DNA of 64,000 bases from Duganella rivi. GTDB lineage: Bacteria; Pseudomonadota; Gammaproteobacteria; Burkholderiales; Burkholderiaceae_D. Below the pieces are notes generated by a model. The model searched no databases, was not told where the DNA came from, and worked only from the letters and a program-made list of their open reading frames with translations. Both the position numbers and the translations under genes were made by a program. This document shows, piece after piece, positions 51,678-60,603 of this stretch; within the stretch, counting starts at the first letter, position 1; every line of letters starts with the position of its first letter. The stretch is from the NCBI RefSeq assembly GCF_009857435.1, contig NZ_WWCK01000001.1, forward strand, positions 496,001 to 560,000, given 5' to 3'.

Positions 51678-52316
51678 ATGAAATACGCAATCATCGGCTC
51701 GGGCGCAATCGGTACCGCCATCGCACGTCAATTCGCTCGCCAAGGGCTGGAAGTCCAGGTCGCCAACACCCGCGGCCCGGCCAGCCTGGCGGCACTGGCC
51801 AACGAGCTGGGCTCGGCCATTGTGCCCGCCGAGCTGAAAGAAGCCCTGGCCGCTGACATCGTCTTCCTGGCCGTGCCGTTCGACGCGGTAGCCGCAGCGC
51901 TGAAAGATGCCCCTGCCTGGAACAACCGCATCATCGTCGACACCACCAACGCCATCGACTTCAAGGACTTCTCGCCTGCCGACCTGGGTGGTCGTCCATC
52001 GTCCGATATCGTGGCCGAGGCTGCGCCGGGTGCACGCCTGGTCAAGTCCTTCAACACCATGTTCGCCAACGTACTGGCCCGCAAGCCCGACGACGCCAAG
52101 GGCCGGCGCGTGCTGTTCTTGTCGGGGAATGACAAGGACGCGAACAAAACGCTCGCTGACCTGATTGAGCGCTTCGGCTACGCCCCGATCGACTTGGGAT
52201 CCATCGCTGCCGGCGGCCTGTTGCAGCAGTTCGGCGGCCCGCTGACCACCCACAGCCTGGTGCAGCAGCGCCAAGGCGGCGCCTCGCTGCCCGAAATGGA
52301 TGTGATCGACGCTTAA
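51678..52316 (+). CDS. NADPH-dependent F420-reductase-like dinucleotide-binding protein
   Basis: A 212-residue protein of the COG2085 family. Rossmann motif at the start (KYAIIGSGAIGTAIARQFARQGLEVQVANTRG), then DIVFLAVPFDAVAAAL and LVKSFNTMFANVL. These proteins bind NADP(H) and are related to F420-NADP oxidoreductases; in bacteria lacking F420 the partner is unknown. AAGGAG precedes the ATG. The Old Yellow Enzyme gene follows 29 bases later in the same operon, so the two may act together in reductive detoxification (inference). Confidence 0.88.
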   Translation: MKYAIIGSGAIGTAIARQFARQGLEVQVANTRGPASLAALANELGSAIVPAELKEALAADIVFLAVPFDAVAAALKDAPAWNNRIIVDTTNAIDFKDFSPADLGGRPSSDIVAEAAPGARLVKSFNTMFANVLARKPDDAKGRRVLFLSGNDKDANKTLADLIERFGYAPIDLGSIAAGGLLQQFGGPLTTHSLVQQRQGGASLPEMDVIDA

Positions 52317-52345
52317 CCCCCATACCACGCCGAAGGAGAACCATC

Positions 52346-53449
52346 ATGCCGTCACTATTCGATTCAATCCAGCTGGGCGCGATCTCTGCCCCCAACCGTG
52401 TACTGATGGCCGCACTCACGCGCGGCCGGAATTCACGAGACCACGTGCCCACCGAAATAATGGTGCCTTACTACCGTCAACGGGCGAGCGCTGGCCTCAT
52501 CATCACCGAGGCGACCGGTATCAGTCGCCAAGGCCTGGGCTGGCCTTACGCGCCGGGCCTGTGGAGCGATGAGCAAGTGGCGGCATGGCAGCCCATCACC
52601 AAGGCCGTGCACGAAGCCGGCGGGCGCATCTTTACCCAGCTCTGGCACATGGGCCGGGTGGTTCACCCCTCCTTCCTGGGCGGTGCGCAACCAGTGTCCG
52701 CCTCGGCGACGACGGCTCCCGGGCTTGCACACACCTACGACGGCAAGGCGCCGTACACCGAGGCGCGTGCGTTGCGCACTGAAGAGATACCAGGCATCGT
52801 GGATGACTTCCGCCGCGCGGCCAGGAATGCCCGCGCCGCCGGTTTTGACGGCATCCAGCTGCACGCTGCAAACGGCTACCTGCTCGACCAGTTCATGCGG
52901 GATAACAGCAACCACCGCCATGACGCCTATGGTGGCAGCGTGGAGAACCGCATTCGCCTGCTCCGCGAGGTCACCGAGGCGGTCGCCGGCGAAATCGGCG
53001 CTGATCGCACCTCTGTGCGTCTTTCTCCGAACGGCGAGATTCAAGGCGTTGATGACAGTCAGCCGGAAGTCTTGTTCACCGCCGCCGCGAAAGCGCTGTC
53101 GGAGATCGGCATCGCCTTCCTCGAGATCCGCGAGCCCAGCGCACCTCGCAACGACAAGATGCACCCGACGATACTGCGACCACCCATCGCGCCGGTGATC
53201 CGCGACGTCTTTAGCGGCCCGCTGGTCTTGAATACCGGCTATGACGGCGTGTCCGGCCAGGCTGCCCTGGATTCCGGCTTGGCTGACGCGATCGCATACG
53301 GCCGGCCATTCCTGGCGAACCCGGACTTGCCGCACCGGCTAAAGGTCGGCGCGGCGCTGAATCAAGACGACGAGGCCACGTGGTATAGCCGCGGCGAGCA
53401 AGGCTATCTCGACTACCCATTTTCTATCGACGCGAAAACGCGCGGGTAG
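52346..53449 (+). CDS. Old Yellow Enzyme-family alkene reductase
   Basis: A 367-residue FMN-dependent ene-reductase (NemA/XenA-like). It reduces activated C=C bonds or nitro compounds with NAD(P)H. Seen: LGAISAPNRVLMAALTRGR, TQLWHMGRVVHP, the substrate-binding HAANGYLLDQF, and the FMN phosphate region LVLNTGYDG...ADAIAYGRPFLANPDLP. AAGGAG stands before the ATG. Likely regulated by the divergent LysR. A small hairpin (53471-53492) follows the gene. Confidence 0.93.
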   Translation: MPSLFDSIQLGAISAPNRVLMAALTRGRNSRDHVPTEIMVPYYRQRASAGLIITEATGISRQGLGWPYAPGLWSDEQVAAWQPITKAVHEAGGRIFTQLWHMGRVVHPSFLGGAQPVSASATTAPGLAHTYDGKAPYTEARALRTEEIPGIVDDFRRAARNARAAGFDGIQLHAANGYLLDQFMRDNSNHRHDAYGGSVENRIRLLREVTEAVAGEIGADRTSVRLSPNGEIQGVDDSQPEVLFTAAAKALSEIGIAFLEIREPSAPRNDKMHPTILRPPIAPVIRDVFSGPLVLNTGYDGVSGQAALDSGLADAIAYGRPFLANPDLPHRLKVGAALNQDDEATWYSRGEQGYLDYPFSIDAKTRG

Positions 53450-53470
53450 CGCAGGCGCGAAAATGCGCAA

Positions 53471-53492
53471 GGCCGAAAACAACGTTTCGGCC
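53471..53492 (+). terminator. Hairpin after the Old Yellow Enzyme gene
   Basis: GGCCGAAA (53471-53478) pairs with TTTCGGCC (53485-53492) around a 6-base loop. The T tract is poor, so it may terminate weakly. Confidence 0.5.
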
Positions 53493-53571
53493 ATGTTCTA
53501 TTGTGGCGCTGTCGCCCGGCTGTGCGGGTGTTGATCCGGGCAAGGAAATCTGATGTAATTAACATCACAGT

Positions 53572-53648
53572 CGGGGCGTAGCTTAGTCCGGTAAAGCGCT
53601 ACGTTCGGGACGTAGAGACCGGAGGTTCGAATCCTCTCGCCCCGACCA
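53572..53648 (+). tRNA. tRNA-Pro (anticodon CGG)
   Basis: A 77-base cloverleaf: acceptor CGGGGCG/CGCCCCG, anticodon stem CTACG/CGTAG with loop TTCGGGA giving anticodon CGG, T arm GAGG-TTCGAAT-CCTC, and an encoded 3' CCA. It reads proline codon CCG. A tRNA 3' end is a common integration site, and a low-GC stretch with orphan genes follows it. Confidence 0.95.
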
Positions 53649-53999
53649 AAATGTTTTCCAAAATAGGCAGTTATCGCATTGTCGATTTCACTTCTGGAGA
53701 TCCGTAGCACATCAACGGCAATCACCGGGGTCTAAAAACTACGGCTAACGCGACGACTTCCTGATCTCCGCTCTGTCGGAGAGTGCCTTGCTGTGACTAG
53801 CTTTCGGCTCCCCAGGTAGGACTAGATAGAGTTTCACACGAGCCCCAGAAGTTCCTCGATACACGCCCCGTGGATGATCAACTGACCGCCCTCTGTGTAA
53901 ACATCTGTCGTTCGAACAGAGGTCTTAACCTCGAAAAGATCTACATTAGACGCTGCAAACAACAGAAATGAAGTCAATCAAACTACAACAAGTTCAACT
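53649..53999. other. Low-GC stretch after tRNA-Pro
   Basis: About 350 bases of lower GC with no open frame I would call a gene. No copy of the tRNA 3' end and no integrase were seen. Confidence 0.5.
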
Positions 54000-54302
54000 T
54001 TAGCTAGGCGAGAAGCCTTCATCGCGGAGCACTTGCTTCCCTGCCGCCGACGCCTCTGCATCGGCTCTCAGAAAGCTAATCTGGTTATTCTGGATCTTGC
54101 CCTTGAAACGACGGTAAGTATCAAACGATTCCAGAGTCTCGCCCGCGTTTGCGAGTTCCACAGCGATGATCTTGTCGGCGGCATCCTTGCCGTAACGAGC
54201 CACCATACCGGTGTAGGCGCTGTTCTCAAAAGCTTCACCAGCAGTACCAGACGCGGTCTTAACAGCAGCAACTGCAACTTGCTTTACTTTTTTCAAACTC
54301 AT
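54000..54302 (-). CDS. Uncharacterised small protein (100 aa)
   Basis: A 100-residue protein without a recognised family. The basic N-terminus (SLKKVKQVAVAAVKTASGTAG) is followed by an Ala/Glu-rich helical body (YGKDAADKIIAVELANAGETLESF) and a short end. AGAGGAAAATC is a good ribosome site. Base composition is lower in GC than the neighbours. It stands with the next gene in a small island behind the tRNA. Confidence 0.55.
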   Translation of the reverse strand: MSLKKVKQVAVAAVKTASGTAGEAFENSAYTGMVARYGKDAADKIIAVELANAGETLESFDTYRRFKGKIQNNQISFLRADAEASAAGKQVLRDEGFSPS

Positions 54303-54449
54303 GATTTTCCTCTTAGATAAAGAAAGGCTTCCGGCGAAGACGGGAGAAAGAATTCGCCTTCCGCATTAAAAAGACGAGGCTATACCTCGCCAACGAATGC
54401 GGCGACGAAGGTACAAGTGACATTTCGTCACCGCATGTACCGTTCGTGC

Positions 54450-55151
54450 TTAGTCGCGCGAATAAAACTCTAGTCGCTTCGTCAACTCAGATGCGATTGG
54501 GTCATCCAAATCCCCATCCCACTGCAGGATTGGTGATTGTTCCGAGATATTGAAGTAAACAGATAAACTGGTTGGGGAGCAGCGCTGAGGCAAAAAGCCT
54601 TTATACAGCGCGGCCACAATGAAAGCACCGTGCGGAACATAGATGCCAGGCGTGACATAGCGAAAGACCTTTTCTGCCACATGCTTCAGCTCGTAACTAG
54701 TCCTCGTCGATAACATGTTAACGGTTCGCTGTGGCTCAAGCATGCTGACAAACGCGAGCGCGCGGCTGCACTCGTGGAGCATAATCAGGAGGTCGTCGTG
54801 TTCTTTTTGCCGATATTCTTCAACCGTCAATCCCAAATACTCGCCCCGTTCCTCCGAGAGCAGGCCCAAGCCGTATTGCGTGAGCGAAGGATTGCGCTTG
54901 GCGATCGATTCAATCGCGTCGACCGACATGGGATCAACGAACCCACGAACACGTTCCAGCGATTGGTTCAACAGTAGATCGATCGCTTTATTCCAGCCAA
55001 GTGGAATACCATGGGTCTCTGCCACGCTGTCTAAGGCAGTGTGCAGTGCTACCGCTGTGTTTTTTCGTAATTTCTTCGCGTCTTTTCGGCAGTTGCCAAC
55101 AGTACGGCCAGAAGGAAATTTGAGATAGTCGGTATAGTCGACGTAAGACAT
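54450..55151 (-). CDS. Uncharacterised protein (233 aa)
   Basis: A 233-residue protein. The first ~55 residues (SGRTVGNCRKDAKKLRKNTAVALHTALDSVAETHG...GWNKAIDLL) resemble the short helical module K-x2-AK-x-L...L-x-Q-ALD-x-IA...G...W found in several plasmid- and phage-borne proteins (pattern only). The rest is not recognised. GAGGAG is the ribosome site. Lower GC than the flanking genes suggests transfer. No toxin or nuclease motif is seen. Confidence 0.55.
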   Translation of the reverse strand: MSYVDYTDYLKFPSGRTVGNCRKDAKKLRKNTAVALHTALDSVAETHGIPLGWNKAIDLLLNQSLERVRGFVDPMSVDAIESIAKRNPSLTQYGLGLLSEERGEYLGLTVEEYRQKEHDDLLIMLHECSRALAFVSMLEPQRTVNMLSTRTSYELKHVAEKVFRYVTPGIYVPHGAFIVAALYKGFLPQRCSPTSLSVYFNISEQSPILQWDGDLDDPIASELTKRLEFYSRD

Positions 55152-55346
55152 TTCGTCTCCTCTTAACAGGGCAGCCGCCGACCACTACGTCCTGAGGACA
55201 CGAAAAGAAATTTAACTACGCATATCCTATAAGCGGAATTCGCCAACGCAATGTTGGTCGGCGAAGCAAGTCCTGCGGACGACTTGGAACTGATAGTACC
55301 TCAATCGCTAGTCCGCCGCAAGAAGAGTATTCGATAACCGTGGTGT

Positions 55347-56303
55347 TCACAGTTCCAGCACCAGCCGCGTCCCGGCATCCGCCCACGAGACGCAAGTGCA
55401 CATGCCCTGCTCGCGCATCGCTGGGGTTAAGCAAACGTCGCGGTGCTGGGGATGGCCTTGCAGTACCTGCGCGTAGCAGGTTGCACACTCGCCGCGCTTG
55501 CATTCGTAGGACACGAACACGTCGTTTGCAATCAAGGCGTCGAGGATGGAGGTGCCGGGCTGCACATTAATCACCATCTCCGACAGTGACAGTTCCACCA
55601 CCAGCGGCTCGTCGCCGGACTGCGCGCGCGCGCCGAAGCTCTCCACGTGAATCGCTGTACTTGGCCATGCCAGCGCGGCCGCCGCGTCCGACAAGCCCTG
55701 CAACAAGCCGTGCGGGCCGCAGGCATATACGCGGTCGCCGTCCGAGTAAGCGCCCAGCAGCGCCGCCAGGTCGGCGCGCCCGGATTCTGCCGAAACATGT
55801 TCTCGCACCTGCACGCCGTCAACGGCGCGCAGTTCATCCAGCAGCACCAGGTGCGCGCGGTCGCGCGCCAGGTAGTGCAACTCCAGCGGCTGTCCCATCG
55901 CACCCAGCGCATGCGCCATCGACACCAGGGGCGTGATGCCGATGCCGCCGGCGACCAGCAGCACTCTTGCCGGCTTGGCTGGCTTGGCCGGCTCCAATGG
56001 GAAGCTGTTGAACGGCCCGCTCAGCTGGATTTCACTGCCGGGCCCAAACTCGTCGTGCAAGCAGCGCGAACCGCCCTTGCCGCCCTCCTCGCGCTGCACC
56101 ACGATGCGGTAACGGTTCGCGGCGCCCGCCATGCCCACCAGTGAATAATGATTCGAGAATCGGCTGCCGGCGCTGGACGAGAAGTCGACAATAATGTGCG
56201 AACCGGGCAGCCATGGCGGTAGTGCGGCCCCGTCTTGCCGCCGGATCTGGAACTCCTTGATGCCGGGCGCGTGGCGAATAACATCGGCGATGACATAGCT
56301 CAT
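55347..56303 (-). CDS. PDR/VanB-family ferredoxin-type oxidoreductase
   Basis: A 318-residue flavo-iron-sulfur reductase of the phthalate-dioxygenase-reductase/VanB type. The N-terminal flavin domain includes RFSNHYSLVG, the NAD domain VLLVAGGIGITPLVSMAHAL and YACGPHGLL, and the C-terminal plant-type 2Fe-2S domain has CKRGECATC and a later Cys (RDVCLTPAM). It passes electrons from NADH to a partner oxygenase. No oxygenase is present here. It lies 9 bases downstream of the PPOx gene, so a shared electron path is possible. Confidence 0.92.
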   Translation of the reverse strand: MSYVIADVIRHAPGIKEFQIRRQDGAALPPWLPGSHIIVDFSSSAGSRFSNHYSLVGMAGAANRYRIVVQREEGGKGGSRCLHDEFGPGSEIQLSGPFNSFPLEPAKPAKPARVLLVAGGIGITPLVSMAHALGAMGQPLELHYLARDRAHLVLLDELRAVDGVQVREHVSAESGRADLAALLGAYSDGDRVYACGPHGLLQGLSDAAAALAWPSTAIHVESFGARAQSGDEPLVVELSLSEMVINVQPGTSILDALIANDVFVSYECKRGECATCYAQVLQGHPQHRDVCLTPAMREQGMCTCVSWADAGTRLVLEL

Positions 56304-56312
56304 GGCGGCGCC

Positions 56313-57242
56313 TTACAGTTTTTCGCTGGGGTTAAACGGCGACGCGTCGAAGTACTCCCACTCCAGCTCCTGCGGCGTGTCGCGCAAAATCCACGCGTCC
56401 ACTTTGAACTCCCACACGCGCATGGTGCCGCCGGTCGCATCGGCGGTGCCCTGTTGATCCCACAGCACCTTCGCCTTGCCGGTCAATTGCAGCAGCTGAC
56501 CGTGCTCGAAGTCGATCACGCACAGCCCGGCGCGCGGATCGACACTGAAATTGCCGAGCGTGTTGAACAGGCTGTTGCCGACATAGTCGGGAATTCTCAG
56601 CGTGGATTCATCGACCACCTGGATGAAGCCGGGCGTGCCGCCGCGATGGGAGGCATCCGCACCGGTGTCTGCATACCGGCTGGCGACAAACAGCGTATCG
56701 GCCTGGCGCACGATGGTCTCGGCAGTCCCGCCCAGCAGCGTACCGCAGGCGGAAGACACCGGCAGGCGCGTCTCGCCCAGCTTGCGCAACTGGCGCCGCT
56801 GGATGTACTTCGGGCAGTTCGGATACGCTTCGCGGATCTGCACCTCGACGCCATCGGCATCAAGGCGCTGCACGTTGCCATTGACGCGGTAGCGCCGGCG
56901 CGAACTCAACTCGAGAAACAACATGCCCAGGTCGGTGTGGTGCCCGATATTCGTCCACAACGGATCGTTGGGGTCGCGCTCCTTGAGCGGCACATCTATC
57001 GAGATGGTCGCCCCGGTGTCCGTGTGCAGGAAGCCGCTCGCACCGAACAGCACCGAGGCCCACACGGCGCCGGAGCGGTCGATGCTGCTCAACACCACCA
57101 TCGACTGCTTGGCGATGAACGGCCGGGCGCCCGCGATCACGGTGTCCGTCAACACAGAAATATTCCGCGCCGCGATAGCTGCTTCGCCGGCACATTTTTG
57201 TACCGCCAGCTCGCCGGAATGAAAGCCGTTTTTGTCACTCAT
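56313..57242 (-). CDS. Pyridoxamine 5'-phosphate oxidase-family (PPOx) protein
   Basis: A 309-residue flavin-binding split-barrel protein of COG3576 type. Core: FIAKQSMVVLSSIDRSGAVWASVLFGASGFL, then LGMLFLELSSRRRYRVNG and the later FNTLGNFSVDPRAGLCVIDFEHG. Members bind FMN or other cofactors and reduce varied substrates. GAGGAG precedes the ATG. It is cotranscribed with the PDR/VanB reductase 9 bases downstream; in many genomes these two modules are fused or paired. Substrate unknown. Confidence 0.86.
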   Translation of the reverse strand: MSDKNGFHSGELAVQKCAGEAAIAARNISVLTDTVIAGARPFIAKQSMVVLSSIDRSGAVWASVLFGASGFLHTDTGATISIDVPLKERDPNDPLWTNIGHHTDLGMLFLELSSRRRYRVNGNVQRLDADGVEVQIREAYPNCPKYIQRRQLRKLGETRLPVSSACGTLLGGTAETIVRQADTLFVASRYADTGADASHRGGTPGFIQVVDESTLRIPDYVGNSLFNTLGNFSVDPRAGLCVIDFEHGQLLQLTGKAKVLWDQQGTADATGGTMRVWEFKVDAWILRDTPQELEWEYFDASPFNPSEKL

Positions 57243-57452
57243 TGCGTTCTCCTCGCTAGATTGCCTAAGCGGATTCTCGGCCAGGAGCGCGTGCGCGTGA
57301 ACCTATCTGCTAGCAATTCACTATTGCGAACAGCGAAATGATGAATTGAGCCTGGCAGCGTTCTCCGGCCAGGTTTTGATGCCTAGAATGCCTCATCCGC
57401 ACAGCACAGCCGCGGACATCCCTCGATGAAACCAACCAACCGGAGCCCCACC

Positions 57453-57824
57453 ATGAAAGCAGCCATCATTATCCTGTCCGACCCAAAAGCTGGCGAAGAA
57501 GCCTTGGGCCGCATGTTCAACGCGCTTGCAGCGGCCTACGACTTCAAGCAAAAGAAAACCGAAGTCGGCATTTACTTCCAGGGCACCGGCACCCGCTGGC
57601 CTGGCGTGCTGGCCAACACCGAGCATCCGATCCACGCCTTGTACAAGGCCGTTGAAGACACGGTCGTGGGGATTTCCTGCGGCTGCGCCGACGTGTTCGG
57701 CGCGCGCGAGGAAGTGGAAAAAGCTGGCTTTGACCTGATTACCGATAACAGCGTACCCGGCACCTCCGGTCTGCCTAGCATCGCGCAGATTGCCGCAGAC
57801 GGCTATACGGTGTTCACCTTCTAA
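57453..57824 (+). CDS. DsrE-family protein
   Basis: A 123-residue DsrE/DsrF-like protein (KAAIIILSDPKAGEEALGRMFNALAAAYDFK). Such proteins are small sulfur-relay carriers; here a pair of Cys (GISCGCADVF) could carry sulfur. I chose the Met at 57453 with CGGAG upstream; a longer frame from 57426 is possible. It is divergent from the PPOx gene and 79 bases before the chemoreceptor. Confidence 0.8.
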   Translation: MKAAIIILSDPKAGEEALGRMFNALAAAYDFKQKKTEVGIYFQGTGTRWPGVLANTEHPIHALYKAVEDTVVGISCGCADVFGAREEVEKAGFDLITDNSVPGTSGLPSIAQIAADGYTVFTF

Positions 57825-57902
57825 TCAAGTTCAGTTGTCCGGGCCATCACCGGCGCCCCGCCGTGGTGGCAAACAACCCACAGCAACCCTATTGGAGGGA
57901 TG

Positions 57903-59513
57903 ATGGCACTCACGGATCTGCGCATAGGAACACGCCTTAGCCTGGGTTTTGCAGCGTTACTCGTCTTACTCCTGATACTGACCGCCACCGGCATCTCGCG
58001 CCTGCAGGTCGTGGCGGAAATCACCCACAAGCTCTCGACCGACGGCATCGACCGGATGCGCGCCATCCTGAGCTGGCAGCAGGGCATACAGCTGACCAAC
58101 GCGCGCATCCTGGCCGCCGTCAAGAACCCGGATCCGGTGGCGCAGAAGTATTTCCAGGACTTGGTCGGCGCGTCGATAGAGGCCAACAGCCTGCTGCAAA
58201 AGAAGGTCGAGTCGATGGTCACCGAAGCGGATGGCAAGGCGCTGCTGGCCGGGATCATCGAGCGGCGCGCCACCGCGCGCGCCACCACCGCCGCCATTTT
58301 CAAGGAGAAGCAGGCCGGCAACGACGCGGTGGCAAACCAGATGGTCGCCGATGTGCTGATTCCCGTGACCACCGCCTACCTTGAAGAAATGGCGAAGCTG
58401 GTGGCCTACCAGGAGCGCGCCGTCAGCGCGATGGTGGCCGAGGCGTCCGAGCACGACCGTGACGGCAGGAACACCCTGCTGTGGGTCGGCGCCGCCGCCA
58501 TCCTGATCGGCATAGGCTGCGCGTACTGGCTCACCTGCTCGATCACCCGCCCGCTGCTGGGCGCCGTGAGCGCCATTAACCGCGTGGCCTGCGGCGATCT
58601 AACCACCGAGATCAAGTCCTGCTCGCGCGATGAAACCGGGCAGCTGATGCAGGCGCTCCAGCAAATGAACTGCAATCTGGCGCGCATGGTGATGGAGGTG
58701 CGCGACGGCACCAACACCATCGCCACCGCTTCCGGGGAAATCGCCACCGGCAACCTCGATCTCTCGGCGCGCACCGAGTCGCAAGCCAGTTCTCTGGAGG
58801 AGACCGCTTCCTCGATGGAGCAGCTGACTTCCACCGTCAAGCAAAATGCCGAGAGCGCCCGGCAAGCCAACCAGCTGGCGGACTCCGCCGCCAGCGTGGC
58901 GGTGCGCGGCGGCGCCGTGGTTGCCGAGGTGGTCGCCACCATGAACGCGATCAACGCCTCCTCCAACAAGATCGTCGACATCATCGGCGTCATCGACGGC
59001 ATCGCTTTCCAGACCAACATCCTGGCCTTGAATGCCGCCGTGGAAGCGGCGCGCGCCGGCGAGCAGGGGCGCGGCTTCGCGGTCGTGGCCTCGGAGGTCA
59101 GGAGCCTGGCGCAGCGCTCCGCCACCGCCGCCAAGGAAATCAAGGCGCTGATCGATGATTCGGTCGCCAAGGTGGGCGCCGGCAGCAAGCTGGTCGGCGT
59201 GGCCGGCACCACCATGGACGAGGTGGTCGCAAGCATCCAGCGCGTGGCCGGCATCATGGTGTCCATCACGGCGGCCAGCGCCGAGCAAACCTCCGGCATC
59301 GAGCAGATCAGCGCGGCGGTCAACATCATGGACAACGCCACCCAGCAAAATGCCGCGCTGGTGGAACAAGCGGCGGCCGCAACCGGCTCCATGCAACTCC
59401 AGGCCCAGCGCCTGGCCGATGCGGTAAGCGTGTTCAAGCTCAACGCCACCGGGCCGGCGCAGCAGCCGGCCGCCCTGCTTCCCGCCCCCCGGCTGCTGGG
59501 CAACACAGCATAG
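57903..59513 (+). CDS. Methyl-accepting chemotaxis protein
   Basis: A 536-residue chemoreceptor. An N-terminal membrane helix ([20 protein letters not shown]), a periplasmic four-helix ligand domain (residues ~30-190), a second helix ([21 protein letters not shown]), HAMP, and a long signalling domain with the hairpin tip [48 protein letters not shown]. The CheR/CheB-tethering pentapeptide is not at the C-terminus. GGAGG favours the Met at 57903. It is followed after 10 bases by a porin gene, suggesting a shared nutrient-sensing unit. Confidence 0.93.
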   Translation: MALTDLRIGTRLSLGFAALLVLLLILTATGISRLQVVAEITHKLSTDGIDRMRAILSWQQGIQLTNARILAAVKNPDPVAQKYFQDLVGASIEANSLLQKKVESMVTEADGKALLAGIIERRATARATTAAIFKEKQAGNDAVANQMVADVLIPVTTAYLEEMAKLVAYQERAVSAMVAEASEHDRDGRNTLLWVGAAAILIGIGCAYWLTCSITRPLLGAVSAINRVACGDLTTEIKSCSRDETGQLMQALQQMNCNLARMVMEVRDGTNTIATASGEIATGNLDLSARTESQASSLEETASSMEQLTSTVKQNAESARQANQLADSAASVAVRGGAVVAEVVATMNAINASSNKIVDIIGVIDGIAFQTNILALNAAVEAARAGEQGRGFAVVASEVRSLAQRSATAAKEIKALIDDSVAKVGAGSKLVGVAGTTMDEVVASIQRVAGIMVSITAASAEQTSGIEQISAAVNIMDNATQQNAALVEQAAAATGSMQLQAQRLADAVSVFKLNATGPAQQPAALLPAPRLLGNTA

Positions 59514-59523
59514 GGCGCGGACG

Positions 59524-60603
59524 ATGAAAACCAGGCATGCAATCATGGCACTTTGCTGGTCTTGCGCACTTCCGGCATTTTCCCAGGTCACGCTATACGG
59601 CGTGATCGACACCGGCATCGAGCGCGTCAACCATACCAACGCCGCCGGCGACGCCGTCACGCGCATGCCGACGCTGACCGGCACGCTCCCGTCCCGCTGG
59701 GGCGTGCGCGGCACGGAAGACCTGGGCAACGGCGCCAGCGCCGTGTTCCAGCTGGAGTCGCAGTTCGGCCCCGACACCGGTGCCCAGGGCCAGGGCGGGC
59801 GCCTGTTCGGGCGCCAGGCCTGGCTTGGGCTGCGCGGCAGCTTCGGCACCCTGTCGATCGGGCGCCAAAGCAATATGACCTTCCACGCGCTGGTCAAGAC
59901 CGACACCGTCGGCCCGTCGATTCACGGCGTGACCAATATGGATCTGTACTTGCCCAACGCGCGCAGCGACAATGCGCTGGCGTACAACGGCGTGTTCAAC
60001 AACTTCATCGTCGGCGCCAGCCACAGCTTCGGGCGCGACGCCAATCCCGCCGGCTTCAGCGGGCCATCGGCCACCAACTGCCCCGGCGAGTCCGCCGCCG
60101 ACAAGCGCGCCTGCCGGCAAACGACCGCGCTGCTCGGCTACGACACCGGCACCTGGGCAGTCTTCACCTCGTGGGACAAGCAGCATGGCGGCGCCGGCGC
60201 CAGCAACGGCCTGACCCGCAGCGCGGATCAGGAGCGCCGGCGCGTGATCAGCGGCTACTACCTGCGCGGAGCGGTCAAGCTGGGCGGCGGCTACATCAAG
60301 CGCGACACCGTCGCCGGCAGCAGGCAAGAGAGCGGCCTGTACTTTCTCGGCGCCAGCATTGCCGACCGCTTGTGGACTTACGATGTGCAATGCGCGCACC
60401 TGGACGTGGAGGCCTCGCCAAATGACACCACGCTGTACGTGGCGCGCGTGATCTACCACCTGTCCAAGCGCACCGCGCTGTACGGCACCTGGGGCTACGT
60501 GCGCAACCGGGGCAGCGCCGCCATTGCGGTGGACGCGGGCGGCACCGTCGGCCGAGGGCTTAACCAGTCGGGCCAGATGCTTGGGGTTCGGCATGTGTTC
60601 TAG
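59524..60603 (+). CDS. Gram-negative general porin
   Basis: A 359-residue trimeric outer-membrane porin (Gram-negative porin family, OmpC-like in betaproteobacteria). Signal peptide ending PAFSQ; start of barrel VTLYGVIDTGIERVNH; SRWGVRGTEDLGNGASAVFQLESQF; GRQAWLGLRGSFGTLSIGRQ; and C-terminal Phe (LGVRHVF). It lets small hydrophilic solutes through. Its gene overlaps the next one by 11 bases. Confidence 0.92.
   Translation: MKTRHAIMALCWSCALPAFSQVTLYGVIDTGIERVNHTNAAGDAVTRMPTLTGTLPSRWGVRGTEDLGNGASAVFQLESQFGPDTGAQGQGGRLFGRQAWLGLRGSFGTLSIGRQSNMTFHALVKTDTVGPSIHGVTNMDLYLPNARSDNALAYNGVFNNFIVGASHSFGRDANPAGFSGPSATNCPGESAADKRACRQTTALLGYDTGTWAVFTSWDKQHGGAGASNGLTRSADQERRRVISGYYLRGAVKLGGGYIKRDTVAGSRQESGLYFLGASIADRLWTYDVQCAHLDVEASPNDTTLYVARVIYHLSKRTALYGTWGYVRNRGSAAIAVDAGGTVGRGLNQSGQMLGVRHVF

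Noticed and set aside
53498-53725. A 75-codon minus-strand frame over the tRNA
   Set aside because: It spans the tRNA-Pro gene and has no other support.
53572-55151. Integrated prophage or plasmid at tRNA-Pro
   Set aside because: No integrase, phage gene or direct repeat of the tRNA end was found. Only two orphan genes remain.
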